This document shows positions 46,416 to 57,095 of a DNA stretch of 64,000 nucleotides, piece by piece. The notes below the pieces were generated by a model that was not told the DNA's origin, ran no database searches, and saw nothing but the letters and a program-made list of their open reading frames with translations. The DNA is from Brachionus manjavacas (lineage: Eukaryota; Rotifera; Eurotatoria; Ploima; Brachionidae). Every line of letters begins with the position of its first letter. Within the stretch, counting starts at the first letter, position 1. The stretch is taken from the NCBI GenBank assembly GCA_019054805.1, contig JAHQIY010000045.1:57507-121506 (forward strand), written 5' to 3'. Made by a program: the position numbers and the translations under genes.

Positions 46416-47396
46416 TTATAGCTTAATCACAACACGACCTGTTACTTGACCGTTAGTGATATCTTCCGCGTATTTTGGTGCTTCAGCCAATTCTACTTCA
46501 GTACAAGCTTGCTCAAAGTAGCTATCTGGAAGTAGCTCTACCAGTTTCTCCCACGCTGCGATGCGTTTTTCGGTTGGGCAAGAGACAGAGTCAATACCTT
46601 GTAGGCGAACGTTACGCAAAATGAAAGGCATCACTGTAGTAGGTAGGTCAAAACCACCCGCTAGACCACATGCTGCTACCGCGCTGTTGTAATCCATTTG
46701 AGCCAGTACTTTTGCCAGTACTTTACTGCCTACAGTATCAACTGCGCCTGCCCACACTTGCTTTTCAAGTGGGCGTGCTGGCTCTTCAAACTCAACGCGG
46801 TCGATAATGCGACTTGCACCTAGTTTCTCAAGTAGTGGGCCATTTTGCTCAACACGACCTGTTACCGCTGCTACTTTGTAACCTAGCTGCGCCAATAGCG
46901 TTACTGCTACTGAGCCAACACCGCCACTTGCACCAGTAACAAGAATTTCGCCGTCTTCAGGCTTAATTCCAGCATCAAGCAGAGCTTGGACACATAGCAT
47001 ACCTGTGAAGCCAGCTGTACCGACCATCATAGCTTTTTTGCTATCTAGCCCTTTTGGTAGTGGAACTAGCCAGTCAGCTTTCAGGCGAGCACGCTGAGCC
47101 ATACCACCCCAGTGGTTTTCACCGACGCCCCAACCTGTCAGTACTACTTTGTCACCTGCTAGGTAGCGGTTGTCTTCAGATCTCACTACGGTACCAGCTA
47201 AGTCGATACCTGGAACCATAGGGAAATTACGAATGATCTTGCCTTTCCCGGTGATTGCTAAACCGTCTTTGTAGTTTAGTGATGAGTAATCAACATCAAT
47301 CAGTACGTCGCCTTCTGGCAGTTGTGCTTCGTCGATCTGCTCGATAGAAGCAATAGTACGTTTTTCTTCTTGGTTTAGAATCAGTGCGTTGAACAT
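46416..47396 (-). CDS. acuI: Acrylyl-CoA reductase (NADPH) AcuI
   Basis: 326-residue medium-chain reductase of the YhdH/AcuI group, reducing toxic acryloyl-CoA to propionyl-CoA, important in bacteria that meet DMSP or acrylate. The NADPH loop is GASGGVGSVAVTLLAQLG; DYSSLNYKDGLAITG and VPGIDLAGTV mark the N-terminal part; no catalytic zinc ligands. ATG at 47396 (MFNALILN) preferred over one nine codons upstream. Confidence 0.92.
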   Translation of the reverse strand: MFNALILNQEEKRTIASIEQIDEAQLPEGDVLIDVDYSSLNYKDGLAITGKGKIIRNFPMVPGIDLAGTVVRSEDNRYLAGDKVVLTGWGVGENHWGGMAQRARLKADWLVPLPKGLDSKKAMMVGTAGFTGMLCVQALLDAGIKPEDGEILVTGASGGVGSVAVTLLAQLGYKVAAVTGRVEQNGPLLEKLGASRIIDRVEFEEPARPLEKQVWAGAVDTVGSKVLAKVLAQMDYNSAVAACGLAGGFDLPTTVMPFILRNVRLQGIDSVSCPTEKRIAAWEKLVELLPDSYFEQACTEVELAEAPKYAEDITNGQVTGRVVIKL

Positions 47397-47557
47397 AAGT
47401 GGTCTCCACAAAAAGAACAGCAATTTAAAAACTGGTTATGAGTGTAGATCCAAATTAGATATGACAAAAATGAAACTTTAGCATTATATCTATGCGCATC
47501 ACGCATTTTGACCAAAGTATAAGCAAGAGAGAGACATGAAGTGGTTATAAATGACAA

Positions 47558-47586
47558 AAGCCCCTAATCGACGGGATTAAGGGCTT
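47558..47586 (-). terminator. ilv operon terminator
   Basis: AAGCCC-c-TAATC and GATTA-a-GGGCTT pair around GACGG (11 bp, one mismatch); CTTTTGTC follows on the minus strand. It lies 7 bases past the ilvA stop. Confidence 0.7.
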
Positions 47587-47592
47587 AGGTAT

Positions 47593-49140
47593 TTAAGATA
47601 GGAAGAATTTGTACGACGGGTTGTCGGTTTCATCCTTACACTGGTAACCCAGTTCGCGTAGGTGAGCAGAGAAGCGAGATAAATCGGATTCATCTAATTC
47701 AAAGCCACACAGTACGCGGCCATAGTCAGCACCATGGTTACGATAGTTGAACAAGCTGATATTCCAATGGGTTCCCAGTGTGCTCAAAAACTTCAATAGT
47801 GCACCAGGGTATTCTGGAAACTCAAAGCTATATAAGCGTTCTTTAAGTGGTTTAGAAGGTTTACCACCGATCATATAGCGCACGTGTAGCTTAGCCATTT
47901 CGTCATCAGAAAGGTCGACCACAGGGTAGCCACCATCACGCAAGTCATGAATGATGTTATCCAGCTCTTCTTGCCCGTCTTGCAGACGAACACCAACAAA
48001 GATATTGGCTAGTGCGTCATCGTTGTAACGGTAGTTAAACTCAGTCACGGCACGGCCGCCAATCAAGTTACAGAACTCGAAGAAAGCGCCCTGACGCTCA
48101 GGGATGGTTACCGCCAATAGACCTTCACGTTTCTCACCCAGTTCACAGCGCTCAGAGACGTAACGTAGACCGTGGAAGTTAGTGTTGGCACCAGAAAGAA
48201 CCGTACCTAGGTTTTTATCTTGCAGACCATTTTGCTCGGCAAATTTCTTCAAACCCGCTAAAGCCACTGCGCCAGAAGGTTCGGCAATCGCACGTGTGTC
48301 TTCAAATATATCCTTTACAGCTGCGCAGATTTCATCACTGGATACCGAGATATGACCATCAATGTATTTCTGACAAAGGCGGAAAGTCTCATCACCAATG
48401 CGTTTTACGGCGACGCCATCAGCAAACATGCTCACTTGATCGAGAACGACAGGTTCACCTGCGTCTAAGGCTGCCTTCAAACAAGAAGAGTCTTCTGGTT
48501 CAACGGCAATCACTTTGATTTCAGGCATCAGTTGTTTAACCAGCACAGCAACACCTGCTGCGAGACCACCACCACCTACGGGAACGAAGATGTAGTCTAG
48601 GTGACCATTTTGCTGCAGCATCTCCATACCAATCGTACCCTGACCGGCAATCACTAGTGGGTGATCGAATGGTGGCACAAAGGTATAGCCGTGTTCTGCT
48701 GATAGACGCTCTGCTTCGGCTTTTGCCTCGTCAAAGTTATTGCCGTGCAGCACCACGTTACCGCCAAAACCACGTACCGCTTCGACTTTAATGTCTGGCG
48801 TGGTTTTTGGCATCACGATAGTGGTCTTGATGCCGAGCTTGGTCCCAGAAAGCGCCATACCCTGAGCATGGTTACCCGCAGAGGCTGCAATAACCCCCGC
48901 TGCTTTTTGCTCTTCACTAAGGCTTGCAACCATGTTGTAAGCACCGCGCAACTTAAACGAATGAACAGGTTGGCGGTCTTCACGTTTGATTTGTACGTTA
49001 TTACCAATACGCGCAGCAAGGCGAGGCATTTCCTGAAGTGGCGTTACTGTCGCCACTTCATAGACTGGGGCTCTTAAGATCTGGCGCAGGTAATCTGCGC
49101 CAGTTTGGTTAGCTTTCCCTGAAAATAAAGAGTCAGTCAT
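47593..49140 (-). CDS. ilvA: Threonine ammonia-lyase (biosynthetic) IlvA
   Basis: 515-residue PLP enzyme that starts isoleucine synthesis by deaminating threonine to 2-oxobutanoate. The PLP lysine is in HSFKLRGAYN (near residue 58), with the glycine loop VPVGGGGLAAG; the C-terminal third carries two ACT-like regulatory domains bound by isoleucine. Last gene of the operon, 3 bases after ilvD. Confidence 0.97.
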   Translation of the reverse strand: MTDSLFSGKANQTGADYLRQILRAPVYEVATVTPLQEMPRLAARIGNNVQIKREDRQPVHSFKLRGAYNMVASLSEEQKAAGVIAASAGNHAQGMALSGTKLGIKTTIVMPKTTPDIKVEAVRGFGGNVVLHGNNFDEAKAEAERLSAEHGYTFVPPFDHPLVIAGQGTIGMEMLQQNGHLDYIFVPVGGGGLAAGVAVLVKQLMPEIKVIAVEPEDSSCLKAALDAGEPVVLDQVSMFADGVAVKRIGDETFRLCQKYIDGHISVSSDEICAAVKDIFEDTRAIAEPSGAVALAGLKKFAEQNGLQDKNLGTVLSGANTNFHGLRYVSERCELGEKREGLLAVTIPERQGAFFEFCNLIGGRAVTEFNYRYNDDALANIFVGVRLQDGQEELDNIIHDLRDGGYPVVDLSDDEMAKLHVRYMIGGKPSKPLKERLYSFEFPEYPGALLKFLSTLGTHWNISLFNYRNHGADYGRVLCGFELDESDLSRFSAHLRELGYQCKDETDNPSYKFFLS

Positions 49141-49143
49141 AAG

Positions 49144-50985
49144 CTAGCCCTCTAGCTTAGATTTGTCTCGTACTGCACCTTTGTCAGCACTGGTCGCCAT
49201 ACTTGCGTACGCTTTTAGTGCAAATGAAACTTCACGTTGACGGTCGACTGGTTTCCAGCCTAACTCATCTTGTTTTGCACGGCGCTCAGCAAGTTCTTGT
49301 TCTGAAACTTGTAAAGAAATTGAACGGTTCGGAATATCAATAGCGATCATATCGCCTTGTTTCACCAAGCCGATCGCACCACCGTTAGCTGCTTCTGGAG
49401 AAGCGTGACCGATAGACAAGCCAGATGTACCGCCAGAGAAGCGGCCATCCGTTAGTAGGGCACACTCTTTACCTAATCCCATAGATTTTAGGTAAGTGGT
49501 TGGGTAGAGCATCTCTTGCATGCCCGGACCACCCTTAGGACCTTCATAACGGATAACAACCACATCGCCTGCTTTCACTTTGCCACCAAGAATACCTTCA
49601 ACCGCATCTTCTTGGCTTTCAAACACTACCGCAGGGCCAGTGAATTTATGAATGCTCTCATCAACACCTGCGGTCTTAACGATACAGCCGTCCAGCGCGA
49701 TGTTGCCAGAAAGAACAGCCAGACCACCCTCTTGGCTGAAGGCGTTGTCTTTGGTGCGGATACAACCTTCAGCGCGGTCGTCATCAAGACGATCCCAACG
49801 ACAATCCTGAGAGAATGCCTGAGTGGTACGAATACCTGCAGGACCAGCTCGGAAGAACTTCAATACTTCTTCATCTTCAGTTTGGATGATGTCGTATTTG
49901 GCTAACTGCTCTTTCATTGAAAGACCAAGAACGGTGCGTGCTTGGTTGTGTAGCAGGCCTGCACGGTCAAGTTCACCAAGAATCGCCATTACACCACCTG
50001 CGCGGTGTACGTCTTCCATATGATATTTCTGAGTCGAAGGCGCTACTTTACATAGGTGTGGAACCTGACGAGATAGACGATCGATATCTTCCATATCGAA
50101 GTCGACTTCACCTTCTTGCGCTGCAGCTAACAGGTGCAGGATAGTGTTGGTTGAACCACCCATTGCAATATCGAGTGCCATCGCGTTCTCAAACGCATCA
50201 AAGGTCGCGATGTTGCGCGGTAGTGCAGATTCGTCATCTTGCTCGTAGTAACGACGCGTCAGTTCAACAATGCGACGGCCCGCATTAAGGAATAGCTGTT
50301 CACGGTCAGCGTGAGTAGCGAGCATTGATCCGTTACCAGGCTGAGAAAGACCTAGTGCTTCGGTGAGACAGTTCATTGAGTTAGCAGTAAACATACCTGA
50401 ACATGAACCACATGTTGGACATGCACTACGTTCGATCTGCTCACTCTGCTCGTCTGACACTTTCGGGTCTGCTCCTTGGATCATTGCATCAACCAAGTCT
50501 AGCTTGATGATTTGATCAGAAAGCTTGGTTTTACCCGCTTCCATCGGACCGCCAGAAACAAAGATAACCGGAATATTCAGGCGCATTGACGCCATTAGCA
50601 TCCCCGGAGTGATTTTGTCACAGTTAGAGATACACACCATGGCATCAGCACAGTGGGCATTAACCATATACTCAACCGAGTCGGCAATCAGCTCACGTGA
50701 TGGTAGTGAATAAAGCATACCGCCGTGGCCCATTGCGATACCATCATCGACAGCTATGGTGTTGAATTCTTTGGCGATTCCGCCCGCTTTTTCAATCTCA
50801 CGTGCTACCAACTGCCCCATGTCTTTTAAGTGTACGTGGCCTGGTACAAACTGTGTAAATGAGTTAACTACCGCGATGATTGGCTTACCGAAATCTTCGT
50901 CTTTAACGCCCGTAGCACGCCATAAGGCGCGCGCACCGGCCATATTGCGTCCGTGTGTTGTGGTTGCTGATCTATATTTTGGCAT
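49144..50985 (-). CDS. ilvD: Dihydroxy-acid dehydratase IlvD
   Basis: 613-residue iron-sulfur enzyme converting dihydroxyisovalerate to ketoisovalerate (and the isoleucine counterpart). Cluster cysteines are in [11 protein letters not shown] and [19 protein letters not shown]-type motifs; the C-terminal [19 protein letters not shown] is conserved. Between ilvE (30-base gap) and ilvA. Confidence 0.97.
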   Translation of the reverse strand: MPKYRSATTTHGRNMAGARALWRATGVKDEDFGKPIIAVVNSFTQFVPGHVHLKDMGQLVAREIEKAGGIAKEFNTIAVDDGIAMGHGGMLYSLPSRELIADSVEYMVNAHCADAMVCISNCDKITPGMLMASMRLNIPVIFVSGGPMEAGKTKLSDQIIKLDLVDAMIQGADPKVSDEQSEQIERSACPTCGSCSGMFTANSMNCLTEALGLSQPGNGSMLATHADREQLFLNAGRRIVELTRRYYEQDDESALPRNIATFDAFENAMALDIAMGGSTNTILHLLAAAQEGEVDFDMEDIDRLSRQVPHLCKVAPSTQKYHMEDVHRAGGVMAILGELDRAGLLHNQARTVLGLSMKEQLAKYDIIQTEDEEVLKFFRAGPAGIRTTQAFSQDCRWDRLDDDRAEGCIRTKDNAFSQEGGLAVLSGNIALDGCIVKTAGVDESIHKFTGPAVVFESQEDAVEGILGGKVKAGDVVVIRYEGPKGGPGMQEMLYPTTYLKSMGLGKECALLTDGRFSGGTSGLSIGHASPEAANGGAIGLVKQGDMIAIDIPNRSISLQVSEQELAERRAKQDELGWKPVDRQREVSFALKAYASMATSADKGAVRDKSKLEG

Positions 50986-51015
50986 TGTGTTACTTCCTAT
51001 ATTTGCCGGTGCTTT

Positions 51016-51963
51016 TTAAGCTTTGTCTGCGTCTTGTGGGTAAACGTAATCTAGCCAACCCCATTTATCTTCTGTGGTGCCATTAAATAGGCCGAAGTAA
51101 GCTTCTTGGAGCTCTTTGGTGATTGGGCCACGTTTACCGCTGCCGACTTCAATCTTATCGATAGTTGCAACAGGAACGACCTCTGCTGCAGTACCTGTCA
51201 TAAAGACTTCGTCTGCTAGGTAAAGCGCTTCACGCGCAATGTTTGCTTCACGCACTTCATAACCGCGATCACGAGCGATAGTCATAATTGAATCGCGAGT
51301 GATACCAGGTAGGATTGCGCTGGTTGCTGGTGGCGTAGTGATAACACCATCTTTAATCACGAAGATATTTTCGCCAGCACCTTCAGATAGGTAACCATCG
51401 ACACTGAGCGCAATACCTTCATCGTAGCCGTGACGACGAGCTTCACCACCAACCAGTAGTGAAGATAGGTAGTTACCACCAGCTTTTGCCGCTGTTGGAA
51501 TCGTGTTTGGCGCTGCACGGTTCCAGCTAGAGATCATTGCATCTACACCTTTCTCTAGTGCTTCTTCACCTAGGTATGAACCCCAAGGGAAAGCCGCAAT
51601 GATCAGATCCATTTCAGTGCCTACAGGTGGGCAGACACCTAGACCAACGTTACCCACGAAACCTAGTGGACGAATGTAAGCACTATCAAGTTTGTTTTGA
51701 CGCAGCGTCTCGCGCGTCGCTTCCATGATCTCTTCAACAGTGTATGGAATAGGGAAGCGGTAGATTTTTGCTGAATCTTTAAGACGTTTTGCATGCTCTA
51801 AATGGCGGAAGACAATTGGGCCTTTAGGTGTGTTGTAGCAGCGCACGCCTTCAAATACTGAAGTACCGTAGTGCATAGCGTGAGTTAACACATGCACATT
51901 TGCTTCTGCCCAAGGAACCATTTCACCGTTAAACCAAATGTAGTCTGCTGTTTTTGTAGCCAT
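51016..51963 (-). CDS. ilvE: Branched-chain amino acid aminotransferase IlvE
   Basis: 315-residue fold-type IV PLP enzyme making Leu, Ile and Val from their keto acids. PLP lysine in TAAKAGGNYLSSLL; signature YLSEGAGENIF. ATG at 51963 (MATKTADYIWFNGE) fits E. coli IlvE; the longer reading would run into ilvM. 11 bases after ilvM. Confidence 0.97.
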   Translation of the reverse strand: MATKTADYIWFNGEMVPWAEANVHVLTHAMHYGTSVFEGVRCYNTPKGPIVFRHLEHAKRLKDSAKIYRFPIPYTVEEIMEATRETLRQNKLDSAYIRPLGFVGNVGLGVCPPVGTEMDLIIAAFPWGSYLGEEALEKGVDAMISSWNRAAPNTIPTAAKAGGNYLSSLLVGGEARRHGYDEGIALSVDGYLSEGAGENIFVIKDGVITTPPATSAILPGITRDSIMTIARDRGYEVREANIAREALYLADEVFMTGTAAEVVPVATIDKIEVGSGKRGPITKELQEAYFGLFNGTTEDKWGWLDYVYPQDADKA

Positions 51964-51974
51964 TATTGCCTTCC

Positions 51975-52259
51975 TTATGCACAAATCTTTTGTTGTAGGT
52001 TGTTATTTGGGAGTTCGTCACTCGCAATTTGCGTGACTTCAACAGTGCGGACATCCCAAAGTTTCTCGATTTGATTGGTGAGAAATGAAATAGGACGATC
52101 ACTGTCGACGATGATTTCAACGCTAGCGACTTTGCTCTCGTGGTTTTGCGTGCCAGCAACTTGCTTAACAATAAAACCACGGTGGCGTACCACACGAAGA
52201 ACGCGTTCTAACAGTACAGGTTTATCATCCGCTTTAATGTCGATTAGATATCTTTCCAT
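51975..52259 (-). CDS. ilvM: Acetolactate synthase II small (regulatory) subunit IlvM
   Basis: 94-residue ACT-domain subunit (RYLIDIKADDKPVLLERVLRVV) needed for full activity of the IlvG catalytic subunit. The ATG at 52259 follows the ilvG stop by one base, showing translational coupling. Confidence 0.92.
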   Translation of the reverse strand: MERYLIDIKADDKPVLLERVLRVVRHRGFIVKQVAGTQNHESKVASVEIIVDSDRPISFLTNQIEKLWDVRTVEVTQIASDELPNNNLQQKICA

Positions 52260-52260
52260 G

Positions 52261-53907
52261 TTAGGTGTTCTCCAGCATGTCATTGTTTGATGCACCTGGT
52301 GGTACAAGTGGCCATACGTTTTCTTCTTCGTCGATTAAAACATGAAGTAAGTATGAGGTTTTACTTTCTAGCATTTCTTTAAGAGCTGGCTCAACTTCTT
52401 CTTTTTTATTGATCACTTTACCCGGAATATCAAAGGCTTTTGCTAGCATCACAAAGTCCGGGTTGTCATCAAGAATAGTTTCACTGTGGCGACCATCAAA
52501 GAACAGAGATTGCCATTGACGAACCATGCCTAAACGCTGGTTATCGAGTAGAACGACTTTTACCGGAATCTGACGGCGCTTCAGTGTGCCTAGCTCTTGG
52601 ATGTTCATCATAAATGAGCCATCACCTGTGATAAGAATAGACTGATCATCAGGTCGAGCAACCGCTGCTCCCATCGCTGCAGGAAGACCAAAGCCCATAG
52701 TGCCTAGGCCTGCTGATGTGATGAAGTTTTGTGGCTCGCGCGGTTGGATGTGCTGGGCTGCCCACATCTGGTGCTGGCCTACATCGGTAGAAATAATCGA
52801 AGTGTCCGGCATAAGATCAGATAGCTGCTTCAGTAACCCTGGAGCGTAGATAAGATCGCCTGGGTGGTCGTAGCGCCACTTGAAGCCACTACGTAGACTT
52901 TCACTGTGTTTAACCCAAGGCGTGATGTCTTGAGTCAGCTCTAATTGAGGAAGAACGGCTGGGATCTCACCACGCACTGGCGCATTGGCTTGGCGCAGCT
53001 TGTGAATCTCTGCAGCATCAATATCAATATGAATCACCTTAGCATTTGGCGCAAAGGTATCTAGCTTGCCAGTAACTCGGTCATCAAAGCGGGCGCCAAC
53101 AGCAATCAAAAGGTCACACTCTTGTACAACTAGGTTGGCCGCTTTAGTACCGTGCATGCCAAGCATACCTAGATAGTGAGGGTCATGACGCTCAATCGTA
53201 CCTAGCCCTTTTAGGGTGCTAACAGAAGGCATTGGGTTTAAACGTAGGAACTCTCGTACCGAGTCCGTTGCGTGACCAAGCTGAACACCACCACCGACAT
53301 AAAGTACTGGACGAGAGCTTTGAGAAAGCAGCTCTTGTGCTTGGGTTATAGCCTCTTGGCTTGCCACTGGCATCGCTGGTGGAGAAAAAGGAGGAAGAAG
53401 GTTTACTGGTGCTTGGCCTAGTTGAACATCTTTGGCGATATCAACGATTACTGGGCCAGGGCGACCTGTTTTCGCCACTTCAAAGGCTTCAGCAAGTGTT
53501 GGTGCCAGCTCATTGATATCCGTTACTAGATAGCTGTGTTTAGTACACGCGAGTGACATACCGATCACATCGATTTCTTGGAACGCATCAGTACCGATAT
53601 GAGAGCTTGCGACCTGACCTGTGATCGCAACCAGTGGAATTGAATCCATAAAGGCATCGGCGAGACCAGTGACTAGGTTAGTTGCCCCTGGCCCTGATGT
53701 TGCCATACAGACCGCGACGTCTTGAGTTGAGCGAGCCATACCAATCGCGGCCATCGCTGCACCTTGTTCATGTCGACAAAGGATATGCTCGACGCCACCA
53801 TCATAGAGGGCATCATAGATTGGCATGATGGCCCCACCTGGGTAACCAAATACGGTTTTAATGCCTTGCTGCTTTAGGGCGGCAACGACTAACTCGGCAC
53901 CTGTCAT
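52261..53907 (-). CDS. ilvG: Acetolactate synthase II large subunit IlvG
   Basis: 548-residue thiamine-diphosphate enzyme joining two pyruvates, or pyruvate and 2-oxobutanoate, at the first common step of branched-chain synthesis. Catalytic glutamate in [22 protein letters not shown]; ThDP motif [20 protein letters not shown]. The gene is intact, in contrast to the frameshifted E. coli K-12 ilvG. First structural gene after the attenuator. Confidence 0.97.
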   Translation of the reverse strand: MTGAELVVAALKQQGIKTVFGYPGGAIMPIYDALYDGGVEHILCRHEQGAAMAAIGMARSTQDVAVCMATSGPGATNLVTGLADAFMDSIPLVAITGQVASSHIGTDAFQEIDVIGMSLACTKHSYLVTDINELAPTLAEAFEVAKTGRPGPVIVDIAKDVQLGQAPVNLLPPFSPPAMPVASQEAITQAQELLSQSSRPVLYVGGGVQLGHATDSVREFLRLNPMPSVSTLKGLGTIERHDPHYLGMLGMHGTKAANLVVQECDLLIAVGARFDDRVTGKLDTFAPNAKVIHIDIDAAEIHKLRQANAPVRGEIPAVLPQLELTQDITPWVKHSESLRSGFKWRYDHPGDLIYAPGLLKQLSDLMPDTSIISTDVGQHQMWAAQHIQPREPQNFITSAGLGTMGFGLPAAMGAAVARPDDQSILITGDGSFMMNIQELGTLKRRQIPVKVVLLDNQRLGMVRQWQSLFFDGRHSETILDDNPDFVMLAKAFDIPGKVINKKEEVEPALKEMLESKTSYLLHVLIDEEENVWPLVPPGASNNDMLENT

Positions 53908-54036
53908 TGTGAGCCCCCTTTATGCATTGCTTGATGTTGTGTTGTGTTGCACGTCATGTGCGCTCCCATTCTTCCTACGGCTCTTGTTTTTCTGAGCTTT
54001 AATTTATGTCTGCCAAATTTTCAGCGTACTAATTGT

Positions 54037-54073
54037 AAAAAACCCCCGGACTTTTCAGTGCGGGGGTTTTTTT
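54037..54073 (-). terminator. ilv attenuator terminator
   Basis: Stem CCCCCG-g-ACT (54043-54051) with AGT-g-CGGGGG (54057-54066), TTTC loop, and six T residues following on the minus strand (54037-54042); the A-tract on the other side extends the pairing. It lies between the IlvL leader peptide and ilvG, the classic arrangement of an amino-acid attenuator. Confidence 0.9.
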
Positions 54074-54083
54074 GAATCTGTGG

Positions 54084-54173
54084 TTATCTTTCGCCCACTC
54101 TACCCCGCGCGGAATCAATAATGACCACGATAATCAGGGCAATCAGTGCGTTAATGCGGGCGTTGAAGTTCAT
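54084..54173 (-). CDS. ilvL: ilv operon leader peptide IlvL
   Basis: 29 codons on the minus strand, ATG at 54173 and TAA at 54084-54086. The product starts MNFNARINALIALIIVVIID; nine of the first 19 codons after the start are Ile, Val or Leu, with the run LIIVVII at residues 13-19. Ribosomes stalling on these codons when branched-chain charged tRNAs are scarce would prevent the terminator at 54037-54073 from folding. Short but typical in length for ilv leaders. Confidence 0.9.
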   Translation of the reverse strand: MNFNARINALIALIIVVIIDSARGRVGER

Positions 54174-54381
54174 TTATTATTTCTTTAGTTATCTGTGCCT
54201 ATATGGGCACGAAATTGTTTGCGCCTCTAGTGGTAACATACAATTCCGCCGCATGACAAGCAAAAACTCATTCTTTTTTCACATTCTTTCAGCATCTCGC
54301 CAAGCTATATAACAACCTTGATAACAAAATAGACGAACTATCAGGGGGATAAATAATGGTCAGACAACAAGTGGGCTTGGT

Positions 54382-55905
54382 ATGGGATTAGCCATCATTC
54401 ACAGCCGAGCTTGCGTTGGGGTAGAGGCACCAACAGTGACGGTAGAAGTGCATATTAGTAATGGTATGCCCGGATTTACCTTGGTTGGGCTACCTGAAAC
54501 TACGGTTAAAGAGTCTCGCGATAGAGTGCGCAGTGCGATCATCAATTCGCGTTTTGAATTTCCAGCTAAGCGAATCACAGTCAATCTCGCACCTGCTGAT
54601 TTACCTAAAGAGGGTGGTCGATTCGATCTACCGATAGCGTTAGGTATTTTAGCGGCGTCGGAGCAAATTCCTGTTAATGAACTAAATAATCAAGAATTTA
54701 TTGGCGAGCTTGCTTTATCTGGAGAGCTAAGAAGGGTGAAAGGTGTGTTACCCGCGGCATTGGCTGCCAATCGAGTTGAGCGCAGTTTAGTGGTTCCCCA
54801 TAGCAATGGTGATCAGGCGGCTTTAGTTGGTGCTGAAAGACATAAATCAGCGCAAAGCCTGCTTGAAGTGTGTGCCGACCTGTGTGGACAACAAAAACTC
54901 TCGTTACATCAAACAACGCAGCGCTGTGTAGCACCGAGTAGCCAGAGAGATCTGCAAGATATTATCGGGCAGCAGCAAGGTAAGCGTGCTTTGGAGATAG
55001 CTGCTGCGGGCAATCACAACTTGTTGTTTCTTGGCCCGCCGGGGACAGGAAAAACCATGTTGGCGTCGCGCTTGTGCGACTTGCTGCCCGATATGTCAGA
55101 TAGTGAGGCGCTTGAATCGGCTTCGGTAGCGTCACTGACCCAACAAGAAATCAATGCCCACAATTGGAAGCAGCGTCCTTTTCGCGCCCCGCATCACTCA
55201 AGTTCGATGGCGGCACTGGTGGGAGGAGGCTCTATTCCAAGACCGGGAGAGATCTCTTTGGCGCACAATGGGCTGTTGTTTCTCGATGAGATGCCCGAAT
55301 TCGAGCGCAAAGTACTCGATTCATTACGGGAACCATTAGAGTCAGGGGAGATTATTATCTCACGAGCCCAAGGCAAGACGCGCTTTCCCGCGAGATTTCA
55401 GCTAGTTGGAGCACTCAACCCAAGCCCCACCGGATATTATGAAGGCAACCAATCGCGAGCCAACCCGCAAACTATTCTGCGCTACTTAAGCCGTTTATCT
55501 GGTCCATTACTTGATCGCTTTGATATGTCTTTGGAAATCCCTGCTTTGCCAAAGGGGACGTTAGCGGAAGGGGGCGAAAGAGGCGAATCGACCCAGATTG
55601 TGCGAGATAGAGTATTGATAGCGCGTGAGAAAATGTTGTCGCGAGCGAGTAAGGTGAACGCCTTGCTAGGCAGTCGAGAAATCGAGCGGTACTGCCCTTT
55701 ACACAAGCAAGATGCCCAGTTCTTGGAAACCGCATTACATCGATTGGGGCTGTCGATTCGCGCTTACCATCGGATTATCAAGGTCGCACGTACCATTGCT
55801 GACTTAGAGGGGGCAAGCCATATTGAGCGCAATCATATTGCTGAAGCACTAGGCTACCGAGCGATGGATCGCTTACTGCGCCAACTAACGGCTCAAGCAG
55901 TATAA
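54382..55905 (+). CDS. comM: ComM, AAA+ branch-migration helicase (YifB family)
   Basis: 507-residue Mg-chelatase-like AAA+ protein. N-terminal Lon-protease-like domain (TVTVEVHISNGMPGFTLVGLPETTVKE), Walker A GPPGTGKTMLASRL and Walker B LLFLDEMPEF. In vibrios ComM extends branch migration during natural transformation, which suggests competence in this organism. Divergent from ilvLGMEDA. Confidence 0.95.
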   Translation: MGLAIIHSRACVGVEAPTVTVEVHISNGMPGFTLVGLPETTVKESRDRVRSAIINSRFEFPAKRITVNLAPADLPKEGGRFDLPIALGILAASEQIPVNELNNQEFIGELALSGELRRVKGVLPAALAANRVERSLVVPHSNGDQAALVGAERHKSAQSLLEVCADLCGQQKLSLHQTTQRCVAPSSQRDLQDIIGQQQGKRALEIAAAGNHNLLFLGPPGTGKTMLASRLCDLLPDMSDSEALESASVASLTQQEINAHNWKQRPFRAPHHSSSMAALVGGGSIPRPGEISLAHNGLLFLDEMPEFERKVLDSLREPLESGEIIISRAQGKTRFPARFQLVGALNPSPTGYYEGNQSRANPQTILRYLSRLSGPLLDRFDMSLEIPALPKGTLAEGGERGESTQIVRDRVLIAREKMLSRASKVNALLGSREIERYCPLHKQDAQFLETALHRLGLSIRAYHRIIKVARTIADLEGASHIERNHIAEALGYRAMDRLLRQLTAQAV

Positions 55906-55908
55906 AAA

Positions 55909-55926
55909 AGCCCGCATTTGCGGGCT
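55909..55926 (-). terminator. Terminator after the DUF2860 gene
   Basis: AGCCCGC and GCGGGCT around ATTT, followed on the minus strand by six T residues. It also overlaps the 3' edge of comM transcripts. Confidence 0.82.
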
Positions 55927-55933
55927 AGTGAAG

Positions 55934-56914
55934 TTAGAACTGGTAGTTAACACCGACAGAGAAGATCATCTGGTCTTCATCGTAGAAATCGATGTTTGAA
56001 TCGGTTTGGCCATAACCCGCAAAGGAGATCAAAGACCAATCTTGCCAACCCATAAACTGCTGATATTCATAGGCAGCAAAGAGACTTAACTCGTCATCAT
56101 CTCGAACCTTGTTGTAGACAGGGTGTGACGCATCATAACCTTTGCTTGTGTAGCTCGCGGTAAGTGCGAACTGATGGCGATTGATGACTTTAAATAGCGA
56201 AAGCTCGCCGCCCCAAGAGGTGAGAGAGTTCGCATCGCCGTCGGCATCCGTTTTAATGTAAGTCAGCGATGGCACTATGAACATAGTACGGTCGACGGGA
56301 ATGCGATAACTACCTTTTACATAGATCGATGTCGCGTCACGTCGCAGTAAATCGCTGTTGATATTAGGATCAGAATGACCAGACTGTTCATTCTCAATAT
56401 CTTTAACTGCATATGCAGTATCTAGACTAAAACCAGAGTTAGCAATATTGCTAAATTTAAGTCGGTACGCGTTACCTTTTTCGTCGGTAACACTACGAGC
56501 AGCGTTAGTTTGAAAGGGATCAGCCCAAGTCTCGCCAGACATAATGGTCGGTAGGAAGGAGGCATCAATCACTGTTCCATTGGCCAATTGTTGCTTATAG
56601 CCTAATTCTAACGCTAAGGTACCGATGGCAATATCTTCACGAGATGTACCTGCATAGAACTGCTTGTCGAGTTGACTACCAAACGTATAAGCAATGCTAC
56701 CTAGCGGCAGCGCTAAGACACTGCTATCACTTTGACCTTTCTGCGTATTGTCCGTAATGGTCGCGTTAGTGTCGGTATTAAAGTTAGAGGTTGAAGAGGT
56801 ATAACCGGCACTGAGTGAGACTTCGCCGCTGATCCCCGCAGAATCGGAGAGCTGGGCCATTGCTGGTGCTGTACTCAGTACAGCAAGCGCAATAAGGGTT
56901 GGTTTTGTGGTCAT
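55934..56914 (-). CDS. Outer-membrane beta-barrel protein, DUF2860-like
   Basis: 326 residues: signal peptide of about 20 residues (ending TAPAMA) and then alternating hydrophobic/polar strands with frequent aromatics, ending in YQF, the terminal Phe pattern recognised by the Bam machinery. I read it as the DUF2860 family of vibrio outer-membrane proteins (OmpO-like); function not established. Monocistronic, followed by a terminator. Confidence 0.78.
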   Translation of the reverse strand: MTTKPTLIALAVLSTAPAMAQLSDSAGISGEVSLSAGYTSSTSNFNTDTNATITDNTQKGQSDSSVLALPLGSIAYTFGSQLDKQFYAGTSREDIAIGTLALELGYKQQLANGTVIDASFLPTIMSGETWADPFQTNAARSVTDEKGNAYRLKFSNIANSGFSLDTAYAVKDIENEQSGHSDPNINSDLLRRDATSIYVKGSYRIPVDRTMFIVPSLTYIKTDADGDANSLTSWGGELSLFKVINRHQFALTASYTSKGYDASHPVYNKVRDDDELSLFAAYEYQQFMGWQDWSLISFAGYGQTDSNIDFYDEDQMIFSVGVNYQF

Positions 56915-57095
56915 TACGGGTTCTCCATGGTGTAAACCTAGTGACTGATTGCCTTGAGGTCGAAGTGTGCTCTAACAACTCTGACCATAGTTAGATTAGT
57001 TTCAAACTTTCCAATGGCTTGTATAATTACACGCTGTTTTATTATTCATAAATGAATGTTTATAAATTTTTCATTAAATCTCACTTATTAAGCGT

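Noticed and set aside
54121-54312. 63-codon plus-strand frame in the ilv leader region
   Set aside because: The opposite strand carries the ilvL leader peptide and promoter region; no ribosome site or known product.
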